Positions 1 through 7,091 of a stretch of DNA of 64,000 nt are shown in pieces. A program made the translations under genes and the position numbers. The stretch covers positions 1 to 64,000 of the forward strand of contig JAZRDC010000068.1 in NCBI GenBank assembly GCA_045660065.1, read 5' to 3'. The number at the start of each line of letters is the position of its first letter. Positions within the stretch are counted from its first letter, which is position 1. The notes below the pieces were generated by a model. That model saw only the letters and a list, made by a program, of their open reading frames with translations. It was not told the origin of the DNA and made no database searches. Origin of the DNA: RGIG2094 sp045660065 (GTDB taxonomy: Bacteria > Bacillota > Clostridia > RGIG6154).

Positions 1-1
1 T

Positions 2-235
2 CCCATAACACGCATTATGCTTTTCGGCTCTTATGCAGAGGGAACTAACACTAAAAGCAGTGATGTTGATTTGCTTATAGAGTTTGCAAGTTCTGCAGTA
101 TCACTTTTTATGTTATCAGATATAAAAAATCGAATAGAGGAACTTTTGGGAGTAGACGTTGACGTTATCCACGCACCGCTTCCGGAGAACTCTTTAATCA
201 ATCCCGAAAAGGTGGTGGAAATTTATGCAGCATAG
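2..235 (+). CDS. mntA: MntA-type nucleotidyltransferase antitoxin, 5' end cut by window edge
   Basis: The reading frame is open from base 2, so the gene begins outside the window; 77 codons are visible. It carries the minimal nucleotidyltransferase signature GSYAEG followed about nine residues later by SDVDLL, in which the two Asp residues are the metal ligands of the family. The small size, and the fact that its stop overlaps the start of a HEPN-type gene by 11 bases, fit the MntA/HepT toxin-antitoxin pair, in which MntA transfers AMP to HepT and so neutralises it (established for characterised pairs; inferred here). A general small nucleotidyltransferase is the only real alternative. The pair sits beside an integrase and is probably cargo of the mobile element. 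Confidence 0.8.
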   Translation, partial: PITRIMLFGSYAEGTNTKSSDVDLLIEFASSAVSLFMLSDIKNRIEELLGVDVDVIHAPLPENSLINPEKVVEIYAA

Positions 236-554
236 AGATAAAACATTATTGACAAAGATTATAAGCGAAACAGAAATTGCACTTGATATGCTATCAAATA
301 AGAGTTTTGAAGAATTTAACGCAGATGAAATGTTAAAACGTGCTATTTGTATGACAGTAATTAACATAGGTGAACTTGTAAAGGCTCTGTCTGAAGATAT
401 AAGAACAGAACACAAAAATATTCCCTGGAAAAACATTGCAGGCTTTAGGGATATTGCAGCTCATAAATATCAGACGTTGCACATGCAAGACGTTTACTTT
501 ACAGTTATAAACGATTTCCCGACACTTAAAGACAACATCAAAGCAATTTTATAA
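225..554 (+). CDS. hepT: HepT-like HEPN ribonuclease toxin (DUF86)
   Basis: This 109-residue protein is the partner of the nucleotidyltransferase just upstream, whose last 11 bases it overlaps. Near residue 80 it carries RDIAAHKY, an exact R-x4-H-x-Y motif, the catalytic signature of HEPN RNases and, through its Tyr, the AMPylation target in HepT. Overall it is helical and of usual HepT length. In characterised systems HepT is an RNase toxin held inactive by MntA-dependent modification. Translational coupling by gene overlap fits a toxin-antitoxin operon. The location beside an integrase suggests a stabilisation function for the element (inference). Confidence 0.85.
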   Translation: MQHRDKTLLTKIISETEIALDMLSNKSFEEFNADEMLKRAICMTVINIGELVKALSEDIRTEHKNIPWKNIAGFRDIAAHKYQTLHMQDVYFTVINDFPTLKDNIKAIL

Positions 555-591
555 CAACTCCCGCTCTGATGCAGAGCAGATAATAAAAAAG

Positions 592-684
592 CCGCTTCGG
601 TTAAAATCGAACACCGAAAGCGGATACACCCAAAAACCAAATAAAAGAAAAACCGCCCCTGTTGGCGCAGGAGCAGTTTTAACA
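592..684 (+). terminator. Tandem imperfect hairpins after hepT
   Basis: Two hairpins follow hepT. The first pairs CCGCTTCGGT (592-601) with ACCGAAAGCGG (613-623) with one bulge. The second pairs AAAACCGCCCCTG (649-661) with CAGGAGCAGTTTT (668-680) with two mismatches and ends in TTTT. The second is a plausible weak intrinsic terminator. Confidence 0.4.
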
Positions 685-744
685 GAGTGCATATACCGTG
701 ATATACACACTACAAATGCAAACAAAGTATATCACAATGCACTC
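685..744. promoter_or_regulatory. Long interrupted inverted repeat upstream of the integrase gene
   Basis: GAGTGCAT (685-692) pairs with ATGCACTC (737-744), and GTGATATAC (698-706) pairs with GTATATCAC (727-735), giving a two-part dyad of 17 matched positions with a 20-base centre. It ends 32 bases before the integrase start codon. It could be an operator, a recombinase or excisionase binding site, or a transcript hairpin; sequence alone does not decide. Confidence 0.5.
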
Positions 745-776
745 AATTTGTCAAACACAAAAGGAGTGTATTTTTT

Positions 777-1967
777 ATGGCTAATATTACAGAGAGAAGA
801 AACAAAGACGGTAAGCTCACATCTTTTTTAATTCGTGTGCATCGTGGTCGTGGTCCTGATGGGCGACAACTAAAACCCTATACCGATACTTTTAAAGTGC
901 AAAGTACCTGGAGTGAAAAGACTGCAAGAAAAAAAGCAGAAGATTATGCTGCAGTATTTGAAAAAGAGTGCAAAGAGGGTGTCCGTTCTGATACCCGCCA
1001 AACATTTTCCTCATACTGCGATTATGTCATAGAATTTAAAAAACAACAAGGATTAAAACATTCTACCATTGTGAGATATAAAGACCTTACAAAGAGAATT
1101 TATCCGCATATCGGGCATATTAAACTTAAGGACTTGAGAGCAGACAATTTGAATAATTTATATACTGCTCTCTCCGCCAAAGGACTTAATAAGCGCACCG
1201 GGGGAACATTAGATGCAAAAACAATCATAGAACATCACAGGCTTATATCAACGGTTTTAGAACAAGCCTTTAAAGAGTGTTTAGTTCCCTACAATGTAGC
1301 AAGACGAGCACAACCACCTAAAGCAAAAAAGAAAGTTCCTAATTATTTTCAGCCCGAAACAGTTTATGCAATAGGCGAAGCTCTGGCCAAAGAGCCGATA
1401 AAATGGCGCGTATTAGTGCATCTTTATTTGATTACTGGGGCAAGGCGTGGAGAAATACTCGGTTTAAAATGGCCTTATGTATTTTGGAATGAAAATCAAA
1501 TATATACTAAAAATGCTATTTTATATTCTTCAGATATAGGCATTTATGAAAGTACACCTAAAACACCTGAATCAGAGAGATTTATAACACTACCAACAGA
1601 AACAATGCAGCTTTTGAAAGAATATAAACTGTGGCAGGCACAACAAAGATTAAAGTTTGGAAGCTATTACAACAACAAAGACTATTTATTTACCAAAGAC
1701 AACGGAGAACCGATGCACCCGGATAGTGTAACAGACTACTGTGCAAAGTTATCTAAAAAATACAATCTTCCGCACATAAATCCACACGCATTCCGTCATA
1801 CAATGGCAAGCCTTTTATATTTTAATGGACAAGACACTATTTCAATATCAAAGAGATTAGGACACGCAAACCCAACCACCACCGCAAACATATATGCTCA
1901 CATAATACAACGAGCAGACCAAAAGAACGCTGAAATCTTATCTGACATCTTCCTGAAAAAAGCCTAA
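777..1967 (+). CDS. int: Tyrosine recombinase (phage/ICE integrase)
   Basis: This is a 396-residue integrase of the lambda-like tyrosine recombinase class. The N-terminal third fits the usual DNA-binding and SAM-like core-binding region; the C-terminal catalytic domain is complete, with the first Arg in LITGARRGEILGL, Lys in TPKTPESERF, the HxxR box in NPHAFRHTMASLL, the second His in LGHANPTTT and the nucleophile Tyr in ANIYAHI. Start ATG has AAAAGGAGTG upstream. The gene ends about 100 bases from the 3' end of the initiator tRNA gene, the classical arrangement for an element inserted in a tRNA 3' end. The element body would extend left beyond the window. Confidence 0.93.
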   Translation: MANITERRNKDGKLTSFLIRVHRGRGPDGRQLKPYTDTFKVQSTWSEKTARKKAEDYAAVFEKECKEGVRSDTRQTFSSYCDYVIEFKKQQGLKHSTIVRYKDLTKRIYPHIGHIKLKDLRADNLNNLYTALSAKGLNKRTGGTLDAKTIIEHHRLISTVLEQAFKECLVPYNVARRAQPPKAKKKVPNYFQPETVYAIGEALAKEPIKWRVLVHLYLITGARRGEILGLKWPYVFWNENQIYTKNAILYSSDIGIYESTPKTPESERFITLPTETMQLLKEYKLWQAQQRLKFGSYYNNKDYLFTKDNGEPMHPDSVTDYCAKLSKKYNLPHINPHAFRHTMASLLYFNGQDTISISKRLGHANPTTTANIYAHIIQRADQKNAEILSDIFLKKA

Positions 1968-2021
1968 TTTCAAAAAGAGTTGAACAAAAGTTGAACAATT
2001 TAACATTTTTAAGCAAAAACA

Positions 2022-2064
2022 AAAACCGCTTCACTTTGCACAAATCGCATAGTTTAGCGGTTTT
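2022..2064. terminator. Bidirectional hairpin between integrase and tRNA-fMet
   Basis: AAAACCGCT (2022-2030) pairs with AGCGGTTTT (2056-2064) around a 25-base loop. Read rightward the 3' arm ends in T4 and then ATT after the integrase; read leftward after the tRNA the hairpin is followed by T-rich sequence. It can serve both converging transcripts. Confidence 0.55.
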
Positions 2065-2068
2065 ATTA

Positions 2069-2145
<77 letters not shown>

Positions 2146-2230
2146 ATATATAAGCTTGCTTTTCACAGCCTGATAAGTATATCATATCTTATGCGAAATG
2201 TCAAGCCTTTATACTAAATTTTTTTAAAAA

Positions 2231-2929
2231 TTATTTTGGTTGTTTGTTAAAGTAATATCCCACGCCGCGTTTTGTTGCTATGTACTGAGGCTCTGCAGGG
2301 TTTTCTTCCAACTTTTCACGAAGTCTTCTTACTGTAACATCAACTGTTCTTCCGTCGCCGTAATATTCATATCCCCAAACTTTTTCCAAAAGGGTTTCGC
2401 GGGATGAAATTTTACCCGGTGCAGATGATAAGAATTTCAAAAGTTCAAATTCTCTTGTGGTAAGTTCAAGTTCTTTTCCACCTTTTCTTACTTCATAACT
2501 TTCAAAATCAATTTCCAACTCGCCAAATACAAGTGTGTTTGAGTTATCGGTATGCTGGGCCGGAACTACTGTTCTTCTTAAGTTGGCTTTTACACGAGCC
2601 ATAAGTTCTCTTACGCCGAAAGGTTTGGTGATATAATCATCTGCCCCCAGTTCTAAGCCCAATACTTTGTCAATTTCTTCAGTTCTTGCGGTAATCATAA
2701 TAATAGGTGTTGAGATTTCATTTCTTAATTTTCTGCAAACCTCAAAACCGTCCATTTCGGGAAGCATTACACCAAGCAAAATAAGGTCGGGCTTTTGGTT
2801 GAGGGCGGCTTCATATCCGCTTCTGCCGTCGTAGCACTCAATGACTTCGTAGCCTTCTCTTGTGAGGTTGAATTTTAAAATATCCACAATTGCCTGTTCG
2901 TCGTCAACAACAAGAATTTTCTTGTTCAA
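2231..2929 (-). CDS. OmpR/PhoB-family response regulator (WalR-like) lacking the phosphoacceptor Asp
   Basis: I chose the TTG start at 2929 because AAAGGTGG lies just upstream and the protein then opens with NKKILVVDDEQ; length 232 residues. The receiver domain (1-120) keeps the acidic pocket D9/D10, the switch Thr in IIMITA and the conserved Lys in DDYITKPFG, but residue 53, expected Asp in the DLILLDxMLP motif, is Gly (codon GGT at 2773-2771). The winged-helix output domain (about 135-230) is complete, ending RRLREKLEENP...RGVGYYF. The sequence resembles WalR/PhoP regulators of Gram-positive cell wall stress. No sensor kinase lies downstream; the next gene is tRNA-fMet. It is probably co-transcribed with cysK and comEC. 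Phosphorylation-independent action is an inference. Confidence 0.88.
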   Translation of the reverse strand: MNKKILVVDDEQAIVDILKFNLTREGYEVIECYDGRSGYEAALNQKPDLILLGVMLPEMDGFEVCRKLRNEISTPIIMITARTEEIDKVLGLELGADDYITKPFGVRELMARVKANLRRTVVPAQHTDNSNTLVFGELEIDFESYEVRKGGKELELTTREFELLKFLSSAPGKISSRETLLEKVWGYEYYGDGRTVDVTVRRLREKLEENPAEPQYIATKRGVGYYFNKQPK

Positions 2930-2984
2930 ACTATCGCCACCTTTCAATAAAATTTTATCACATCTGACAAATAAAGTCAAGAAA

Positions 2985-3902
2985 TCAATCAAACATAGCA
3001 GTAGAAAGATAGCGGTCTCCCGTGTCGGGAAGAAGGGCTACTATCATTTTGCCTTTGTTTTCAGGTCTGTTTGCCAATTTTTTTGCAGCATATAAAGCCG
3101 CGCCTGAGGTTATACCTGTAAGAAAACCCTCGCATGTTGCAAGTTTTTTGCTTTCGCCATAAGCCTCAGATGTTTTTACAGTAATAATTTCATCATAAAT
3201 TTTTGTGTTTAAAATTTCAGGAACAAAGCCTGCACCTATTCCCTGAAGTCCGTGAGCACCTGATTTTCCTTCTGTAAGAAATGGAGAATCAAAAGGTTCA
3301 ACGCCTACAATTTTTACATCAGGATTTTTGGATTTCAGATACTCGCCAATCCCTGTGATAGTGCCACCTGTACCAATTCCCGCCACAAAAATATCAATTT
3401 TGCCGTCGGTATCTTCCCATATTTCGGGACCGGTTGTGCAAAAATGAGCCTTTGCATTTGCAGGATTTACAAACTGCCCCATAACAAATCCGCCATCTGT
3501 TTCTTTTGCAAGTTCATTTGCTTTTTCAATAGCACCCGCCATACCTTTTGCACCATCGGTAAGTATAATTTCAGCACCATATGCTTTAAGAAGTTTTCTT
3601 CTTTCAATGCTCATGGTTTCAGGCATTGTAAGTATAACTTTGTACCCATTTGATGCCGCAACCGCTGCAAGACCGATGCCCGTATTTCCACTTGTTGGCT
3701 CAATTATAACCGAGCCTTTTTTCAGTTTACCTGAATTTTCTGCATCTTCAATCATTTTAGCGGCTGCCCTGTCCTTAACACTTCCTGCAGGGTTAAAATA
3801 TTCAAGTTTTGCTAAAATATCTGCCTTTGTATCGTTGTAATTTGAAAGCCTTACAAGGGGAGTTTTCCCGATTAATTCTGATATATTATTGTAAATTTTC
3901 AT
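2985..3902 (-). CDS. cysK: Cysteine synthase A (O-acetylserine sulfhydrylase)
   Basis: A 305-residue PLP enzyme that makes cysteine from O-acetylserine and sulfide. The PLP lysine is in AGSVKDRAA (near residue 43), the substrate-binding loop is TSGNTGIG, and the phosphate-binding loop is GTGGTITG. Length matches the family. It begins 4 bases after the comEC stop, so the two are one operon, and it is followed by the response regulator 55 bases on. A CysM-type enzyme or cystathionine beta-synthase-like protein is possible but the motifs fit CysK best. Confidence 0.93.
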   Translation of the reverse strand: MKIYNNISELIGKTPLVRLSNYNDTKADILAKLEYFNPAGSVKDRAAAKMIEDAENSGKLKKGSVIIEPTSGNTGIGLAAVAASNGYKVILTMPETMSIERRKLLKAYGAEIILTDGAKGMAGAIEKANELAKETDGGFVMGQFVNPANAKAHFCTTGPEIWEDTDGKIDIFVAGIGTGGTITGIGEYLKSKNPDVKIVGVEPFDSPFLTEGKSGAHGLQGIGAGFVPEILNTKIYDEIITVKTSEAYGESKKLATCEGFLTGITSGAALYAAKKLANRPENKGKMIVALLPDTGDRYLSTAMFD

Positions 3903-3906
3903 ATAA

Positions 3907-6216
3907 TCACTTCCTGTCGTTAATTATACCTGCTTGGAGTCTTTTTGTCAATTTCAGGTCGCCGTTTAAATCGGCAGTTATGGTAATCGTTTTGTCCCTA
4001 TCGGTTCTGAAAACAAACTTTGAGTGCTTTTTAAGGCTTTCAAGCACATCTTTGTCGGGGTGGCCGTAAGAATTGTTTTTATCCACCGATATAACCGAAA
4101 ATTCGGGAGAAACTCTTACAAGAAACTCTTCTTCGCAAGTGTTTTTTGCTCCGTGATGTGAAACTTTTAACACATCTGCGTCAATATTTTCAATCAAGGG
4201 CTCGACTTTTTTGCTTGTATCTCCCGTAAACAAAAATGAACTTTTGCCAAAATTCATTTTCATAACCACAGATGAATCGTTGCTGTTATTTGCGTTTTCG
4301 GGTGCGTACAAAATTTCAAAGCAGGCATTTCCTATATTGATTTTATCGCCCTTTTTTACTTTTTGGTGAATATAAGGGTCAACCTCTTCGTCAAATATGG
4401 GACCTGTTACAACTTTTTCCACCATTTTTAACTGCTGTAACGATTTTAGTCCACCTGAATGATCGCTGTCGCCGTGGGACAGGAAAAGATAATCAATCTT
4501 TTCTATGTTTTTTCTGTCTAAAAAATCAAGAACTTCTGAATTGAACATCAATTCCGTGCCTGTGTCAACCATAACAGTTTTTCTGTCTGCAAGTCTTATA
4601 ATCGCACAATCGCCATGGCCTACATTTAAAAAGGTAACTTCTGCCTTGTTTTGCGGAACATATGCTATAATACTGCCTGAAATAATTGCAACTGCCACGC
4701 ACAAAAATACCATCGGTTCGAAAAAACGCCTGAATTTTGGCAATTTGCATCTTAAAAGACAAACAATTACAAATGCACACATAGAAACTGTTAATATATT
4801 AGACTGCGGCAGTTGAAATTTGTTCCCCGGAATGGCAGAAATAAGTTTTGCCAGATAGATAATAAAATCACAAAGCCGTTTTGTTATGGTAACAAAGGGC
4901 TCAAGATTAAAAATGGAAGCAATAATACCGAACCCGTACACGGGCAGAATAACCAAAGAAATTACTACATTAATAAATAGTGCAAAAACTGATGCTTCTC
5001 CGAAAGACTCCATCATAAGAGGCAAAACCCCAAGTTGTGCAGAAATTGAAACTGCCGATGCGTTTACAATAAATCTGTAACCTTTTTCTATTTTTCTGCC
5101 AAGTTGTTTGGGCAGACGGTGTACTATGTATGGCGGATATATGAACCAGGATAGTCTTGAAATAATATGCTCTGTAAACATAAGTATTCCAAAAACTGCA
5201 CCGAAAGATAACTGAAAACTTAAGTTATAAATGCTCAAAGGGTTTATGATTAAAATTATGCCCATAGTTTCAAAAAGCACGGTGATGGGATCTGCGCTCC
5301 TTAAAAGTTTCTTTGCACACCAATATATAAAATAGGCACCAACCGCCCTGACTATGGAGGGCGAGTAGCCAACAAGCATAGAAAATGATATAATTCCCAT
5401 TCCTGAAAGGATTTCATAAATCTTTCTTTTGTATCTGAAAGAAAATAAAATCAAAGCCAGAATTGAAACTACCACCGAAACATGAAGTCCCGATGCTACA
5501 AGTATGTGAGTTATTCCTGCTTCTGAAAACACTTTATTTATGAAAGTATCTATATAAACATCATTTCCGGTAAGCATTGCGGGGATTATACCTGCAGCGT
5601 AACTGTCTTTAAAAATTTTCTGACATCTTCTGGCAAATTGTTGCTTTAAGTTTCTGAAAAACCTGAAAACAACAAATCCACCTTCGCCTGATGCTTTAAG
5701 TTGTTCTACATCAGCACTTGCGATAAAATATATTCCTCTGCTTTTGAGATATCTGTTGTAATCAACCCCTCCGTCATTTCGGGCACGGTGGGGAACAGAA
5801 AACTTTATGTTTTCAAAACTGATGAGTTTGTTTGGCGAAATATCACTTATTCCGTAGATGGTGAAAAGCACAGGTTCGTTTGGTTTATCTTCTCCTGCCC
5901 TTGTAACAGTTGCCTTAACTTTGACAAAGATATCACTCAATTCTTCAATATCCGTTACAAACATTTCTCCACTGCAAGGGACGGTTGTATATTTTTCAAG
6001 AGGGGAGGTTTTGGTGTCTGCAAAATTTCCATAAAATCCGCCAATTATAAATAAAAGTGCAAAAATTATTATACTGATTTTGTTTTTTATCAGCATAAGG
6101 ATGCCTGCAATAATGCCAAGGACAGCGATTATTGTAAAAGTTAGAGTGTTATATCCAAAGATTGCAATTCCAAGCGCAAAGGCGCTCACACCTAAGCAAA
6201 GATACCGCTTTTTCAA
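3907..6216 (-). CDS. comEC: ComEC/Rec2 DNA uptake channel protein
   Basis: Start chosen at TTG 6216, which follows AAGGAGGTG by six bases; an upstream extension is open but lacks a ribosome site. The 769-residue protein has an N-terminal membrane and DUF4131-like region, a multi-span Competence domain with the family motif around GITHILVASGLHV, and a C-terminal metallo-beta-lactamase-like domain with LSHGDSDHSGG as metal-binding motif. In transformable bacteria ComEC moves single-stranded DNA across the membrane. All three parts appear intact. A promoter TTGCTT-17-TAGAAT lies upstream on the minus strand (6276-6248). Confidence 0.93.
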   Translation of the reverse strand: MKKRYLCLGVSAFALGIAIFGYNTLTFTIIAVLGIIAGILMLIKNKISIIIFALLFIIGGFYGNFADTKTSPLEKYTTVPCSGEMFVTDIEELSDIFVKVKATVTRAGEDKPNEPVLFTIYGISDISPNKLISFENIKFSVPHRARNDGGVDYNRYLKSRGIYFIASADVEQLKASGEGGFVVFRFFRNLKQQFARRCQKIFKDSYAAGIIPAMLTGNDVYIDTFINKVFSEAGITHILVASGLHVSVVVSILALILFSFRYKRKIYEILSGMGIISFSMLVGYSPSIVRAVGAYFIYWCAKKLLRSADPITVLFETMGIILIINPLSIYNLSFQLSFGAVFGILMFTEHIISRLSWFIYPPYIVHRLPKQLGRKIEKGYRFIVNASAVSISAQLGVLPLMMESFGEASVFALFINVVISLVILPVYGFGIIASIFNLEPFVTITKRLCDFIIYLAKLISAIPGNKFQLPQSNILTVSMCAFVIVCLLRCKLPKFRRFFEPMVFLCVAVAIISGSIIAYVPQNKAEVTFLNVGHGDCAIIRLADRKTVMVDTGTELMFNSEVLDFLDRKNIEKIDYLFLSHGDSDHSGGLKSLQQLKMVEKVVTGPIFDEEVDPYIHQKVKKGDKINIGNACFEILYAPENANNSNDSSVVMKMNFGKSSFLFTGDTSKKVEPLIENIDADVLKVSHHGAKNTCEEEFLVRVSPEFSVISVDKNNSYGHPDKDVLESLKKHSKFVFRTDRDKTITITADLNGDLKLTKRLQAGIINDRK

Positions 6217-6247
6217 TTTTTGCACCTCCTTTTTTACCATAAGAAAA

Positions 6248-6276
6248 ATTCTATCATACAGGCGGTTAAAAAGCAA
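6248..6276 (-). promoter_or_regulatory. Promoter of comEC-cysK-response regulator operon
   Basis: On the minus strand TTGCTT (6276-6271) and TAGAAT (6253-6248) are separated by 17 bases, about 30 bases before the chosen comEC start. Confidence 0.5.
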
Positions 6277-6322
6277 TAAAAACCACTTTTGAAAAAAATT
6301 TTTCTAAAAAATAAAAAAATAC

Positions 6323-6351
6323 TTGCATTTTAAGACTTTTTGTGTTACAAT
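6323..6351 (+). promoter_or_regulatory. rpmB promoter
   Basis: TTGCAT (6323-6328), a 17-base spacer and TACAAT (6346-6351) precede rpmB. The same TTGCAT -35 variant recurs before the genes at 19719, 52937 and 56745. Confidence 0.75.
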
Positions 6352-6399
6352 AGGTTGTACTTTAGATTTGTACGGATTTTTCAAGGAGGTGTATCACAC

Positions 6400-6585
6400 A
6401 TGGCAAAATGCGATATCTGCGGAAAAGGCGTTGTATTCGGAATAAATATTTCTCACTCACACATCAGAACAAACAGAGCATGGAAACCAAACATCAGAAA
6501 GGTAAAAGCTGTTGTTGACGGTACAAGAAAAACTGTTAATGTTTGCACAAGATGTTTGCGTTCGGGAAAAGTTACAAGAGCGTAA
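6400..6585 (+). CDS. rpmB: 50S ribosomal protein L28
   Basis: Start ATG 6400 lies behind AAGGAGGTG; an upstream in-frame extension is not plausible. The 61-residue protein opens MAKCDICGKGV and has a second CTRC pair near residue 50, so it is the zinc-ribbon form of L28. It has the usual NISHSHIRTNR stretch of L28. Monocistronic, with its own promoter and a hairpin behind it. Confidence 0.97.
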   Translation: MAKCDICGKGVVFGINISHSHIRTNRAWKPNIRKVKAVVDGTRKTVNVCTRCLRSGKVTRA

Positions 6586-6594
6586 TTAAAAATT

Positions 6595-6661
6595 AAAGGT
6601 TAATCAAATGATTAACCTTTGCCGATTGCAATTTGCGGTTTTCACTTTATAGTGAAAACCG
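6595..6661 (+). terminator. Two hairpins after rpmB
   Basis: AAAGGTTAATC/GATTAACCTTT (6595-6620, loop AAAT) is followed by CGGTTTTCACT/AGTGAAAACCG (6636-6661, loop TTAT). Both stems are perfect 11-mers; only short T runs follow, so termination is probable but not textbook. Confidence 0.55.
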
Positions 6662-6694
6662 TTATTTAATATCTGCACAAAATTTTCCAAACTC

Positions 6695-6770
6695 GCTGGT
6701 ATAGCTCAGTCGGTAGAGCACTTCACTCGTAATGAAGGGGTCGTGCGTTCAAGTCGCATTACCAGCTCCA
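6695..6770 (+). tRNA. tRNA-Thr (CGT)
   Basis: Full cloverleaf with acceptor GCTGGTA/TACCAGC, D-loop TAGCTCAGTCGGTAGAGCA, anticodon stem CTTCA/TGAAG with loop CTCGTAA (anticodon CGT), T-arm GTTCAAGTC and encoded CCA. Confidence 0.96.
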
Positions 6771-6771
6771 A

Positions 6772-6803
6772 AAAAAGCACTTGCAATTAGCAAGTGCTTT
6801 TTT
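6772..6803 (+). terminator. Terminator after tRNA-Thr
   Basis: AGCACTTGC (6776-6784) pairs with GCAAGTGCT (6790-6798) and is followed by a run of seven T. Confidence 0.85.
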
Positions 6804-6810
6804 TAATGAA

Positions 6811-6910
6811 TTGCCTTATGGCACTAATTGAAATCTTCGATTTCATGAATTTAGCCTTGTGGCTCATGAATTGCACCTGTCGGTGCATTAAAATATATCC
6901 GCACCCGGAT
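6811..6910. repeat. Array of five mini-hairpins separated by AATT-type spacers
   Basis: The non-coding stretch between tRNA-Thr and the gene at 7092 contains, in series, TGCC/GGCA (6812-6823), TGAAATC/GATTTCA (6829-6845), AGCC/GGCT (6853-6864), TGCACC/GGTGCA (6872-6887) and ATCCG/CGGAT (6897-6910). Loops are 3-4 bases. Similar ATGAATT or TAATT spacers lie between the first four. The regular layout looks like a dispersed palindromic repeat or MITE-type element rather than a terminator; I see no second copy in the window. Confidence 0.55.
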
Positions 6911-6973
6911 GTAAAATTGCCAAACTTTACCAATATCACCCCGCGTTTTTGCGAGAAATCACTACATATTTGC

Positions 6974-7003
6974 TTGACAAAAATTATAACAAAATGTTAA
7001 AAT
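6974..7003 (+). promoter_or_regulatory. Promoter of secreted protein gene at 7092
   Basis: TTGACA (6974-6979), an 18-base spacer and TAAAAT (6998-7003). The transcript would have a leader of about 80 bases containing a hairpin at 7024-7044. Confidence 0.65.
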
Positions 7004-7091
7004 TATATGCTATTGTGTATTATGGAAACAAATGCCCTTGTTCCTTTAATATATTGTATACAAAAAATGATTAATTTAAGGAGGAATTATT

